The notes beneath the pieces are model-generated. The model ran no database searches. It was not told where the DNA came from and saw only the letters and a list, made by a program, of their open reading frames with translations. The position numbers and the translations under genes were made by a program. From Liolophura sinensis (Eukaryota; Mollusca; Polyplacophora; Chitonida; Chitonidae), in NCBI RefSeq assembly GCF_032854445.1, contig NW_027017961.1, positions 124,001 through 188,000 on the forward strand: 64,000 nucleotides of DNA, given 5' to 3'. This document shows, in pieces, positions 35,111 through 48,862 of the stretch. How positions within the stretch are numbered: position 1 is the first letter of the stretch; each line of letters begins with the position of its first letter.

Positions 35111-35475
35111 ACCGGCCCGGATAGCACAGTTGGTAGAGCGTCCGCTTCGGGACCGGTAGATCCAGGATCAATCCTTGGTCGAGTCACACCTAAGACTTTA
35201 AAAGAGGAAGTTGTGACTTCCTCGTTTGGCGTTCAGCATGAAGGGGATAGTGCAACGACTGGTTGACCCGTTTCAGTATAATGGCTCGGGCGGGGCGGCT
35301 TACTTGCCTTCGGTAAGTCGTCTCAGTGATGCAGCACTAAATAAAAGAGCGGTGAAAAACCGTCCTGCAACAAGGAGGCACATTACACGTGCATGCACCC
35401 TAATGATTCCTTCGTCGTCATATGACTGAAAAATTGTTGAGTACGACGTTAAACCCCAAGCACTCACTCACTCAC
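35111..35475 (+). mobile_element. SINE1 in S5
   Basis: 365 bp, A box intact, flanked by exact TCAGTTGCACAG copies. One private change (GAAAAACCG) alters the body frame by one residue. Not a gene. Confidence 0.88.
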
Positions 35476-35538
35476 TCAGTTGCACAGCGACATACATGTC
35501 TATACAGAAAAATGCTATCTGATCGCAGTCAGTGTAAA

Positions 35539-35675
35539 ATTCCTGACGGTGTTTACTGTGCAGCAGAGATTCAGGATGGTGCTTACTGTGTAGCAGAGTT
35601 TCAGGATGGTATTTACTGTGCAGCAGAGATTCAGGATGGTGTTTACGGTGCAACAGAGATTCAGTATGGTGTTAA
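35539..35675 (+). repeat. 30-bp minisatellite in S5
   Basis: Same 4.5 units as in S1, with both strands open. Confidence 0.9.
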
Positions 35676-35927
35676 TTGATTTAATCAACGATTCAGGAAA
35701 ACACAGTGATCCAGGTTTAGAAGCTGCCTGACTTCAGGTTATATTAATATCTTGAAGTAATGATACTTCGTTGCTTGAAACCATTTAAACATCCGAATTC
35801 CACTGACTCTGTCAACACGCTGGATGAAAGAATAAATTGGAGTTAAATCAGTTAGAGAAACACATGATTTTCTATCGACCTCACAACGTTTTACATTTTA
35901 CTTACTTATTTAATTTTTGTTTGAGGA

Positions 35928-36112
35928 GGGCCTCAGTTACCGAGGGGGTCAGCACGCCATCGCCCTGCAATGGGCTTCCAACCGATGCGGTCGCTGTGAG
36001 TTCAAGTCCAGCTCAGGCTGGCTTCCTCTTTTTGCCGTCCATGAGGAGGTCTTCTGGCAACCTGCGGGTAGTCGTGGATTTTCCCCAGTACACCAAATAA
36101 ATAAATAAATAA
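35928..36112 (+). mobile_element. SINE2 in S5
   Basis: Full 185-bp copy with class II tRNA-like head, B box AGTTCAAGTCC and AAAT-repeat tail. It differs from S1 by one base in the TTTCCCC stretch. The overlapping plus-strand frames (35837-36100, 35917-36108) and minus-strand frame (35949-36311) are read-through of SINE and flank. Confidence 0.78.
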
Positions 36113-36818
36113 TGTTACGACCCAAACTGTCTGTATTATAAAGAGATGGCTTGTTCGAAATACACGACAGTTTAGCCGCACAAAAAAGTAACCAAAACCA
36201 GCAGATTTTATTTTTCAACAATTTATTACATTTAACAGGAACAGATAACAAGACTTTTACAAGTGCTAAAATACTTAAGTTTAACAAGAAATGATAGCAA
36301 TATCTATACAAATACTAAAGTACTTACACAATGCTGAAAAATGCACAGAGGCAATATTTACAAGAGCGAAAGTCCACAGTATAACTGAGTGTATGACGAC
36401 ATATACACAAAATTCCACAGACAGGGTCCGTGTACTAATAAGCACTGTGTACACAAGAGCACAAATTAAGCCTTTGAAGCCTTTGTTGCTAACTAGATAG
36501 CGTTTTAGATCTCTTGAAATGACACCTGAAAGGTTTGATTCAATTGTTGTGTAACAGTAATCACCGAATGACTGGATGATTGGGTTTGACGTCACATTGT
36601 AATGCAAGTATGAAAGAAAGATTCAAAGGTTGAAAGCAATCACTGCGCGGTGTTACTTAAAAATCAGGTTGCCTTACACCTGTCAAGGCACGGGATACCA
36701 CGGATTGCAGATAGTTCTCTGCTGATTTATTTTCATTTTTTTTTTGTCGATTGTTGAGAAACCTTGCTATAATGACTGAAAAGAGAAACGATCATAAAAG
36801 CTGCGGGACCAAGTGTTC
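36113..36818. other. Segment unique to long spacers (S5)
   Basis: Counterpart of 6547-7252, differing at only a few positions. The T tract near 36738 is one base longer than in S1, which breaks the 71-residue minus-strand frame seen there. Confidence 0.7.
36281..36607 (-). CDS. Second copy of the 108-residue minus-strand frame, doubtful
   Basis: Same frame as 6715-7041, with one amino-acid change (Val for Ala). Two minus-strand AATAAA signals lie after the stop (36222-36227 and 36207-36212). Family not recognised; the near identity reflects recent unit duplication rather than demonstrated selection. Confidence 0.15.
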   Translation of the reverse strand: MHYNVTSNPIIQSFGDYCYTTIESNLSGVISRDLKRYLVSNKGFKGLICALVYTVLISTRTLSVEFCVYVVIHSVILWTFALVNIASVHFSALCKYFSICIDIAIISC

Positions 36819-37060
36819 TCTGTAATCCCACATGGAACACTGGGGTTAGAGCTGATTTCCTAGCTGGCACCATCTTTTAAGTGCCAATATTGAGAAATGC
36901 CTTCTATTTCTTCTCAACGATCAACGGTACAAAGATGCAGTTTGGACCAAATACACGCTAAAAAGCTCATTTTATCCCCACACATTATCCAGACTAAATC
37001 TTTCATTTTTCCCCTCAGCTGAAATAGACTAAATCCAGTCAAAGAGACTCGTGTGTTATA

Positions 37061-40000
37061 ATAGCATGTTCCGTTACAAGATAAACATTGTAATCATTAT
37101 ATTAGCACGCTCAGTTACAAGGTAAACATTGTAATCATTATAATAGAGAGCTCAGTTACAAGATGAAAATTGTAATCATAATAGCATGTTCAGTTACAAG
37201 ATGAATATTGTAATCATTATAATAACATCATCAGTTACAAAATGAACATTGTAATCATTATATTAGCACGTTCAATTACAAGATGAACATTGTAATCATT
37301 ACAATAGCGTGCTCAGTTACAAGATGAACATTGTAATCATTATAAAAACATGACCATTTACAAGATGAACATTGTAATAGTTAAAATAGCATGTTCAGTT
37401 ACGAAGTGAAAATTGTAATCATTATAATAGCATGCTCAGTTGCAAGATAAACATTGTAATCATTATAATATCATTTTCAGTTACAAGATGAAGATTGTAA
37501 TCGACATAATAGCATGTTCAGTTACAAGATGAACATTGTAATCATTATATTAGCACGTTCAGTTAAAACGTGAGGATTGTAATCGATATAATAGCATGTT
37601 CAGTTACAATATAAATATTGTAATTATTGTAATGGCATGTTCATTTACAAGGTGAACAGTGTAATCATTATAATAACATGTTCACTTACAAGATGAACAT
37701 TGTAATCATTATATTAGGATGTTCAGTTACAAGATGAACATTGTAATCAGTATAATAGCATGCTCAATTACAAGATGAACATTGTAATTATTACAATATT
37801 ATGCTTAGTTACAAGATGAACATTGTAATCATTATACTAGTATGCTCAGTTACAAGATGGACATTGTAATCATTACATTAGCATATTCACTTACAAGATG
37901 AACATTGTAATCATTGTAATAGCATGTTCAGTTACAAAATGAACATTGTAATCATTATAAAAACATCATCAGTTGCAAGCTGAACATTGTAATCAGTATA
38001 CAAGTATGCTCAGTCGCAAAATGGACATTGTAATCATTACAATAGCATATTCAGTTACAAGATGAACATTGTAATCATTATAATAATGTGCTCAGTTACA
38101 ACGTGAACAATGTAATCGTTGTAATAGCATGTTCAGTTACAAAGTGAACATTGTAATCCTTATAATTGCATGTTCAGTTACAAAGTGAACATTGTAATCA
38201 TTATAAAAACATCATCAGTTGCAAGGTGAACATTGTAATCAGTATACAAGCATGCTCAGTTGCAAAATGGACATTGTAATCATTACAATAGCATATTCAG
38301 TTACAAGATGAACATTGTAATCATTATAATAATGTGCTCAGTTACAAGGTGAACAATGTAATCATTGTAATAGCATGTTCACTTACAAAGTGAACATTGT
38401 AATCATTATAATTGCATGTTCAATTACAAGATGAACATTGTAAACATTATAATAGCATAATCAGTTACAAGATGAACATTGTAAACAGTATAATAGCGTG
38501 CTCATTTACAAAATGAACATTGTCATCATTATAATAGCATGCTAAGTTACAAGATGAACATTGTAATCATTATAAAAACATCATCAGTTACAAGGTGGAC
38601 ATTGTAATCAGTATAAAAGCATGCTCAGTTGCAAAATGGACATTGGAATCATTACATTAGCATATTCAGTTACAAGATGAACTATGTAATCATTATAATA
38701 ATGTGCTTAGTTACAAGGTGAACATTGTAATCATTACACTAGCGTGCTCAGTTTCAAGATGAACATTGTAATCATTATAATACCATGTTCAGTTACAGGA
38801 TGAGCATTGCAATCATTATAATAGCACATTCAGTTACAAGATGAACATTATAATAACCTAATACCGTGTTCAGTTACAAAATGAACATTAAAATTATTAT
38901 AATAGCACGTTCAGTGACAAGGTGAAAATTAAAATCATTATAATAGCATGCTCAGTTACATGGTGAAGATTGTAATCATTATAATAGCGTCAACGGTTAC
39001 AAAATCATCATTGTATTCAATATATTAGCATGCTCAGTTACAAAATGAATATTGCAATGATTACATTAGCATATTTCATTACAAGATGAACATTGTAATC
39101 ATTATTATAGCATATGTAGTTACAAAATTAATATTGTAATCATTATACTAGTATGCTCTGTTACAAGATGAACATTGTAATCAGTATAATAGCATGCTCA
39201 GTTACAAAATGAATATTGCAATCATTATATTAGCATATTTCATTACAAGATGAACATTGTATTCATCATAATAGCATATTCGGTTACAAGATGAACATTG
39301 TAATTAGTATAATAGCATGCTCAGTTACAAAATTAACATTGTAATCATTATACTAGTATCCTCTGTTACAAGATGAACATTGTAATCATTATAATAGCAT
39401 GCTCAGTTACAAAATGAACATTGTAATCATTATACTAGTATGCCCAGTTACAACATGAACATTGTTATCAGTATAATAGCATGTTCAGTTACAACATGAA
39501 CATTGTAATCATTATAATAGCATGCTCATTTACAAAATGAAGATTGTAATCAGTATAATAGCATGCTCAGTTACAAAATTATTATTGTAATCAATATACT
39601 AGAATGCCCAGTTACAAGATGAACATTGTAATCATTATAAAAGCATGTTCAGTTACAAGGTGAACATTGTAATCATTATAAAAACATGCTCAGTTACAAG
39701 ATGAACATTGTAATCATTATAATAGCATGTTCAGTTACAAGGTGGACATTGTAATCAGTATAAAAGCATGCTCAGTTGCAAAATGGACATTGTAATCATT
39801 ACATTAGCATATTCAGTTACAAGATGAATATTGTAATGATTATAATAACATCATCAGTTACAAAATGAACATTGTATTCATTAAATTAGCACGTTCAATT
39901 ACAAGATGAACATTGTAATCATTTTAATATCATGCTCAGTTGCAAGATGAAGATTGTAATCGACATAATAGCATGTTTAGTTACAAGATGAACATTGTAA

Positions 40001-43000
40001 TCATTGTAATAGCATGTTCAGTTACAAGATGAAAATTGTAATCATAATAGCATGTTCAGTTACAAGATGAATATTGTAATCATTATAATAACATCATCAG
40101 TTACAAAATGAACATTGTATTCATTATATTAGCACGTTTAATTACAAGATGAACATTGTAATCATTATAATAGCATGTTCAGTTACAAGGTGAACATTGT
40201 AATCATTATTAAACCATGCCCAGTTACAAGATGAACATTGTAATACTGATAATATCATTTTCAGTTACAAGATGAAGATTGTAATCGACATAATAGCATG
40301 TTCAGTTACAAGATGAACATTGTAATCATTGTAATAGCATGCTCAGTTGCAAGGTAAACATTGTAATTATTATAATATCATTTTCAGTTACAAGATGAAG
40401 ATTGTAATCGACATAATAGCATGTTCAGTTACAAGACGAACACTGTAATCATTGCAATAGCATGTTCAGTTACAAAGTGAACATTGTAATCATTATAATA
40501 GCGTCAACGGTTACAAGATGAACATTGTAATCATTATAATAGCATGCTCAGTTACAAGATGAACATTGTAAACAGTATAATAGCGTGCTCATTTACAAAA
40601 TGAACATTGTCATCATTATAATAGCATGCTAAGTTACAAAATGAACATTGTAATCATTATAAAAACATCATCAGTTACAAGGTGAACATTGTAATCAGTA
40701 TAAAAGCATGCTCAGTTGCAAAATGGACATTGTAATCATTACATTAGCATATTCACTTACAAGATGAATATTGTAATCATTATAATAACATCAACAGTTA
40801 CAAAATAAACATTGTATTCATTATATTAGCACGTTCTGTTACAAGATAAACATTGTAATCATTATATTAGCACGCTCACTTACAAGGTAAACATTGTAAT
40901 CATTATAATAGAAAGCTCAGTTACAAGATGAAAATTGTAATCATAATAGCATGTTCAGTTACAAGATGAATATTGTAATCATTATAATAACATCATCAGT
41001 TACAAATTGAACATTGTATTCATTATATTAGCACGTTCATTTACAAGATGAACATTGTAATCATTATAATAGCATGTTCAGTTACAAGGTGAACATTGTA
41101 ATCATTATAAAAACATGCCCAGTTACAAGATGAACATTGTAATACTTATAATAGCATGTTCAGTTACGAAGTGAACATTGTAATCATTATAATAGCATGC
41201 TCAGTTTCAAGATAAACATTGTAATCATTATAATATCATTTTCAGTTACAAGATGAAGATTGTAATCGACATAATAGCATGTTCAGTAACAAGACGAACA
41301 TTGTAATCATTGTAATAGCATGTTTAGTTACAAAGTGAACATTGTAATCATTATAATAGCGTCAACGGTTACAAGATGAACATTGTAATCATTATAATAG
41401 CATGCTCAGTTACAAGATAAACATTGTAAACAGTATATTAGCGTGCTCATTTACAAAATGAACATTGTCATCATTATAATAGCATGCTAAGTTACAAGAT
41501 GAACATTGTAATCATTATAAAAACATCATCAGTTACAAGGTGAACATTGTAATCTTTATAAAAACATGCTCAGTTACAAAGTGAACATTGTAATCATTAT
41601 AATAACATGTTCAGTTACAAGGTGGACATTGTAATCAGTATAAAAGCATGCTCAGTTGCAAAATGGACATTGTAATCATTACATTAGCATATTCAGTTAC
41701 AAGATGAAGATTGTAATCATTATAATAACATCATCAGTTACAAAATGAACATTGTATTCATTATATTAGCACGTTCAATTACAAGAGGAACATTGTAATC
41801 ATTAAAATATCATGCTAAGTTGCAAGATGAAGATTGTAATCGACATAATAGCATGTTCAGTTACAAGATGAACATTGTAATCATTGTAATAGCATGTTCA
41901 GTTACAAAGTGAACATTGTAATCCTTATAATTGCATGTTCAGTTACAAGATGAACATTGTAATCATTTTAAAAACATCATCAGTTCCAAGGTGAACATTG
42001 TAATCAGTATACAAGCATGCTAGGTTGCAAAATGGACATTGTAATGATTACAATAGCATATTCAGTTACAAGATGAACATTGTAATCATTATAATCATGT
42101 GCTCAGTTACAAGGTGAACATTGTAATCATTACAATAGAGTGCTCAGTTACAAGATGAACATTGTAATCATTATAAAAACATGCCCAGTTACAAGATGAA
42201 CATTGTAATAGTTAAAATAGCATGATCAGTTACGAAGTGAACATTGTAATCATTATAATAGCATGCTCAGTTGCAAGATAAACATTGTAATCATTATAAT
42301 ATCATTTTCAGTTACAAGATGAAGATTGTAATCGACATAATAGCATGTTCAGTTACAAGATGAACATTGTAATCATTGTAATAGCATGTTCAGTTACAAA
42401 GTAAACATTGTAATCATTATAATAGCGTCAACGGTTACAAAATCACCATTGTAATCAATATAATAGCATGCTCAGTTACAAAATGAATATTGCAATCATT
42501 ATATTAGCATATTTCATTACAAGATCAACATTGTAATCATTATTATAGCATATGTAGTTGCAAGATGAACATTGTAATCATTATAAAAACATCATCAGTT
42601 ACAAGGTGAACATTATAATCAGTATAAAAGCATGCTCAGTTGCAAAATGGACATTGTAATCATTACATTAGCATATTCACTTACAAGATGAACATTGTAA
42701 TCATTGTAATAGCATGTTCAGTTACAAAGTGAACATTGTAATCATTATAAAAACATCATCAGTTGCAAGGTGAACATTGTAATCAGTATACAAGCATGCT
42801 CAGTTGCAAAATGGACATTGTAATCATTACAATAGCATATTCAGTTACAAGATGAACATTGTAATCATTATAATAATGTGCTCAGTTACAAGGTGAACAA
42901 TGTAATCATTGTAATACCATGTTCAGTTACAAAGTGAACATTGTAATCCTTATAATTGCATGTTCAGTTACAAGATGAACATTGTAATCATTATAAAAAC

Positions 43001-46000
43001 ATCATCAGTTACAAGGTGAACATTGTAATCAGTATAAAAGCATACTCAGTTGCAAAATGGACATTGTAATCATTACATCAGCATATTCACTTACAAGATG
43101 AATATTGTAATCATTATAATAACATCATCAGTTACAACATAAACATTATATTCATTTTATTAGATCGTTCACTTACAAGATAAACATTGTAATCATTATA
43201 AAAGCATGTTGGGTTACAGGGTGAACATTGTAATCATTATAAAAACATGCTCAGTTGCAAGATGAAGATTGTAATCGACATAATATCATGTTCAGTTACA
43301 AGATGAACATTGTAATCAGTATAAAAACATCATCAGTTGCAAGATGAACATTGTAATCAGTATACAAGCATGCTCAGTTGCAAGATAAACATTGTAATCA
43401 TTACATTAGCATATTCACTTACAAGATGAATATTGTAATCATTATAATAACATCATCAGTTACAAAGTAAACATTGTATTCATTTTATTAGCACGTTCAA
43501 TTACAAGATGAACATTGTAATCATTATAGAAGCATGTTCAGTTACAAAGTGAACATTGTAATCATTATGAAAACATGCTCAGTTACAAGATGAACATTCT
43601 AATCATTATAATAGCATGTTCAGTTACAAGGTGGACGTTGTAAGTATAAAAGCATGCTCAGTTGGAAAATGGACATTGTAATCATTACATTAGCATATTC
43701 AGTTACAAGATGAATATTGTAATCATTATAATAACATCATCAGTTACAAAATGTACATTGTATGCATTATATTAGCACGTTCAATTACAAGATGAACATT
43801 GTAATCATTAAAATATCATGCTCAGTTGCAAGATGAAGATTGTAATCGACATAATAGCATGTTCAGTTACAAGATGAACATTGTAATCATTGTAATAGCA
43901 TGTTCAGTTACAAAGTGAACATTGTAATCCTTATAATTGCATGTTCAGTTACAAGATGAACATTGTAATCATTATAAAAACATCATCAGTTGCAAGGTGA
44001 ACATTGTAATCAGCATACAAGCATGCTCAGTTGCAAAATGGACATTTTAATCATTGCAATAGCATATTCAGTTACAAGATGAACATTGCAATCATTATAA
44101 TAATGTGCTCAGTTACAAGGTGAACATTGTAATCATTACAATAGCGTGCTCAGTTACAAGATGAACATTGTAATCATTATAAAAACATGCCCAGTTACAA
44201 GATGAACATTGTAATAGTTAAAATAGCATGTTCAGTTACGAAGTGAACATTGTAATCATTATAATAGCATGCTCAGTTGCAAGATAAACCTTGTAATTAT
44301 TATAATATCATTTTCAGTTACAAGATGAAGATTGTAATCGGCATAACAGCATGTTTAGTTACAAGATGAACATTGTAATCATTATATTAGCACGTTTAGT
44401 TAAAACGTGAGGATTGTAATCGATATTATAGCATGTTCAGTTACAATATAAATATTGTAATTATTGTAATGGCATGTTCATTTACAAGGTGAACATTGTA
44501 ATCATTATAATAACATGCTCACTTACAAGATGAACATTGTAATCATTATATTAGGATGTTCAGTTACAAGATGAACATTGTAATTAGTATAATAGCATGC
44601 TCAATTACAAGATGAACATTGTAATTATTATAATATTATGCTTAGTTACAAGATGAACATTGTAATCATTACACTAGTATGCTCAGTTACAAGATGGACA
44701 TTGTAATCATTACATTAGCATATTCACTTACAACATGAATATTGTAATCATTTTAATAGCATGTTAGGTTACAAAGTGAACATTGTAATCATTATAAAAA
44801 CATCATCAGTTGCAAGGTGAACATTGTAATCAGTTTACAAGCATGCTCAGTGGCAAAATGGACATTGTAATCATTACAATAGCATATTCAGTTACAAGAT
44901 AAACATTCTAATCATTATAATAATGTGCTCAGTTACAAGGTGAACAATGTAATCATTGTAATAGCATGTTCAGTTACAAAGTGAACATTATAATCCTTAT
45001 AATTGCATGTTCAGTTACAAAGTGAACATTGTAATCATTATAAAAACATCATCAGTTGCAAGGTGAACATTGTAATCAGTATACAAGCATGCTCAGTTGC
45101 AAAATGGACATTGTAATCATTACATTAGCATATTCACTTACAAGATGAATATTGTAATCATTATAATAACATCATCACTTACAAAATGAACATTGTATTC
45201 ATTATATTAGCTCGTTTACTTAAAAGATAAACATTGTAATCATTATAAAAGCATGTTCAGTTACAAGGTGAACATTGTAATCATTATAAAAACATGCTCA
45301 GTTACAAGATGAACATTGTAATTATTATAATAGCATGTTCAGTTACAAGGTGGACATTGTAATCAGTATAAAAGCATGCTCAGTTGCAAAATGGACATTG
45401 TAATCATTACATTAGCATATTCACTTACAAGAAGAATATTGTAATCATTATAATAACATCATCAGTTACAAAATGAACATTGTATTTATTACATTAGCAC
45501 GTTCAATTACAAGATGAACATTGTAATCATTATAATATCATGCTCAGTTGCAAGATGAAGATTGTAATCGACATAATAGCATGTTCAGTTACAAGGTGAA
45601 CATTGTAATCAGTATACAAGCATGCTCAGTTGCAAAATGGACATTGTAATCGTTGCAATAGCATATTGAGTTACAAGATGAACATTGCAATCATTATAAT
45701 AATGTGCTCAGTTACAAGGTGAACATTGTAATCATTACAATAGCGTGCTCAGTTACAAGATGAACATTGTAATCATTATAAAAACATGCCCAGTTACAAG
45801 ATGAACATTGTAATAGTTAAAATAGCATGTTCAGTTACGAAGTGAACATTGTAATCATTATAATAGCATGCTCAGTTGCAAGATAAACCTTGTAATCATT
45901 ATAATATCATTTTCAGTTACAAGATGAAGATTGTAATCGACATAATAGCATGTTCAGTTACAAGATGAACATTGTAATCATTATATAAGCACGTTCAGTT

Positions 46001-46878
46001 AAAACGTGAGGATTGTAATCGATATAATAGCATGCTCAGCTGCAAAATGGACATTGTAATCATTACATAAGCATATTTAGTTACAAGATGAATATTGTAA
46101 TCATTATAATAACATCATCAGTTACAAAATGAACATTGTATTCATTATATTAGCACGTTCAATTACAAGATGAACATTGTAATCATTATAATATCATGCT
46201 CAGTTGCAAGATAAAGATTGTAATCGACATAATAGCATGTTCAGTTACAAGATGAACATTGTAATCATTGTAATAGCATGTTCAGTTACAAAGTGAACAT
46301 TGTAATCCTTATAATTGCATGTTCAGTTACAAGATGAACGTTGTAATCATTATAAAAACATCATCAGTTCCTAGGTGAACATTGTAATCAGTATACAAGC
46401 ATGCTCAGTTGCAAAATGGACATTGTAATCATTGCAATAGCATATTCAGTTACAAGATGAACATTGCAATCATTATAATAATGTGCTCAGTTACAAGGAG
46501 AACATTGAAATCATTACAATAGCGTGCTCAGTTACAAGGTGAACATTGTAATCATTATAAAAACATGCCCAGTTACAAGATGAACATTGTAATAGTTAAA
46601 ATAGCATGCTCAAATACAAGATGAGCAATGTAATCATTATAATAGCATGCTCAATTACCAGATGAAAATTGTAATTAGTATAATAGCATGCTCAGTTACA
46701 ACATGAACATTGTAATCATTATAATAGCATGTTCAGTTACAACATGAACGTTGTAATCAGTATAATAGCATGCTCAGTTACAAAATTAATATTTTAATTA
46801 TTATACTAGTATGCCCAGTTACAAGATGAACATTGTAATCATTATAATAGCATGTTCAGTTACCAGATGAACATTGTA
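37061..46878 (+). repeat. 41-bp satellite array A6
   Basis: About 239 monomers, the longest array. About 38398-39400 matches the rare-variant block of A1 and A2 (ATAATAACCTAATACC near 38848). About 40017-40930 repeats the A3-type array-start block and includes a buried array-start signature near 40843-40930. Monomers with TAAAACGTGAGGATTG occur near 37562, 44400 and 46010. Right edge is TTACCAG class, with ATTAATATTTTAATTAT near 46785. Confidence 0.95.
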
Positions 46879-47774
46879 AGAATTATTTTTAGAATAAATC
46901 GCTTCCAAACTCTGGTATATTCACCTTAGTTTAACTAAACGCCATCATATCGTATTTATGTTAATTACATGTAATATTGTAATAGGCATGTTCTTAAGTC
47001 AAGTGGCCCTTTGTTAGACTGTTTAGCCTTTCAAAACGGAAACTACAGGTATGCATATTTAAGAGAACTTATGTTTGTCCTTTTTTAAAACCATTTTCTT
47101 CATTCCTCAATGAAAAATACATGCATTGTTTCGCACCCCTATTTGCAGCGTACTGGCAATGGGCCAAATGTGTAGAATACGATATCTGTGAAATTAATCT
47201 GACTGCAATAAGATCAGAAAATTCGACCCCAATTCTTTGATGGTTTTCTCTACGGTTCTTCTATATCGGGACTAGTCTTGCTGACAATGGTAACTGATGC
47301 TGGTCGGCAGGTACACGTACGTTAATGAGATCAATAATTTTGTCTCTTTCTTTCAGGACAAATATGTAACTTATTAAACTAACGGTTTTGACAGATAAAT
47401 GTAACAGCTCTGTGATCTCATCATGTTAGAAATGAAATAACAAATGCGATATAGACGTACTTGAGCTCCTAATATGTTTTTTCCAGAGTGCTTACGGTGG
47501 ACTTCGTTTGGATTCTGTGAGGGTTTTGATAGGTCTGTTATATGTTAATTGTGGATTACTGAAAACTCGCACCACTAATATTATATATACAAACATGTAT
47601 GCTTAAAGCCTTCCTTTCACTAGGAAATAAAATAGCCTGAGTAGGAGCCTTGTCAGGTGGGGTTATGTATGGGAGGACTAAGGTTTGCCTGAAGTGAAAG
47701 ACATAGGTACAGTAAATGGCGCAGAGACATACATGTCTTTACAGATAAATGTTATCTGATCGTCAGTTGCACAG

Positions 47775-48139
47775 ACCGGCCCGGATAGCACAGTTGGTAG
47801 AGCGTCCGCTTCGGGACCGGTAGATCCAGGATCAATCCTTGGTCGAGTCACACCTAAGACTTTAAAAGAGGAAGTTGTGACTTCCTCGTTTGGCGTTCAG
47901 CATGAAGGGGATAGTGCAACGACTGGTTGACCCGTTTCAGTATAATGGCTCGGGCGGGGCGGCTTACTTGCCTTCGGTAAGTCGTCTCAGTGATGCAGCA
48001 CTAAATAAAAGAGCGGTGAAAATCCGTCCTGCAACAAGGAGGCACATTACACGTGCATGCACCCTAATGATTCCTTCGTCGTCATATGACTGAAAAATTG
48101 TTGAGTACGACGTTAAACCCCAAGCACTCACTCACTCAC
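47775..48139 (+). mobile_element. SINE1 in S6
   Basis: 365 bp, A box intact, exact 12-bp target-site duplications on both sides. Body frame 47890-48093 starts at a non-ATG codon and is not a gene. Confidence 0.88.
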
Positions 48140-48202
48140 TCAGTTGCACAGCGACATACATGTCTATACAGAAAAATGCTATCTGATCGCAGTCAGTGTA
48201 AA

Positions 48203-48339
48203 ATTCCTGACGGTGTTTACTGTGCAGCAGAGATTCAGGATGGTGCTTACTGTGTAGCAGAGTTTCAGGATGGTATTTACTGTGCAGCAGAGATTCAGGA
48301 TGGTGTTTACGGTGCAACAGAGATTCAGTATGGTGTTAA
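48203..48339 (+). repeat. 30-bp minisatellite in S6
   Basis: Same 4.5 units as in S1, with both strands open. Confidence 0.9.
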
Positions 48340-48583
48340 TTGATTTAATCAACGATTCAGGAAAACACAGTGATCCAGGTTTAGAAGCTTCAGGTTATAT
48401 TAATATCTTGAAGTAATGATACTGCGTTGCTTGAAACCATTTAAACATCCGAATTCCACTGACTCTGTCAACACGCTGGATGAAAGAATATATTGGAGTG
48501 AAATCAGATAGAGAAACACATGATTTTTTATCGGCCTCACAACGTTTTACATTTTACTTACTTATTTAATTTTTGTTTGAGGA

Positions 48584-48622
48584 GGGCCTAAGTTACCGAG
48601 GGGGTCAGCACGCCATCGCCCT
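48584..48622 (+). mobile_element. SINE2 stub in S6
   Basis: First 39 bases only, with CCTAAGTTACC in place of CCTCAGTTACC. Rest deleted. Confidence 0.78.
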
Positions 48623-48862
48623 CTGTAATCCCACATGGAACACTGGGGTTAGAGCTGATTTCCTAGCTGGCACCATCTTTTAAGTGCCAATATTGAGAAA
48701 TGCCTTCTATTTCTTCTCAACGATCAACGGTACAAAGATGCAGTTTGGACCAAATACACGCTAAAAAGCTCATCTTATCCCCACACATTATCCAGACTAA
48801 ATCTTTCATTTTTCCCCTCAGCTGAAATAGACTAAATCCAGTTAAAGAGACTCGTGTCTTAT

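Larger units (their letters stand above)
34216..37060 (+). repeat. Spacer S5, long class (complete unit)
   Basis: About 2.84 kb with the same parts as S1, including full SINE2 and the long-only segment. The left edge joins a TTACCAG-class array end to a GAAATATTTTTAG-class spacer start, a combination not seen elsewhere in the window. It shares ATATTTTAATAGG and CTTAAATCAAG with S9 and S10. The left 0.88 kb holds no gene. Confidence 0.93.
46879..48862 (+). repeat. Spacer S6, medium class with a private 8-bp deletion
   Basis: About 1.98 kb. Same 852-bp deletion as S2, with junction CATCGCCCTCTGTAATCC, identical to S9 and probably the original form. Near 48386 it has lost 8 bp (AGAAGCTTCAGG in place of AGAAGCTGCCTGACTTCAGG). 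No gene in the left 0.9 kb or between the minisatellite and the SINE2 stub. Confidence 0.92.
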
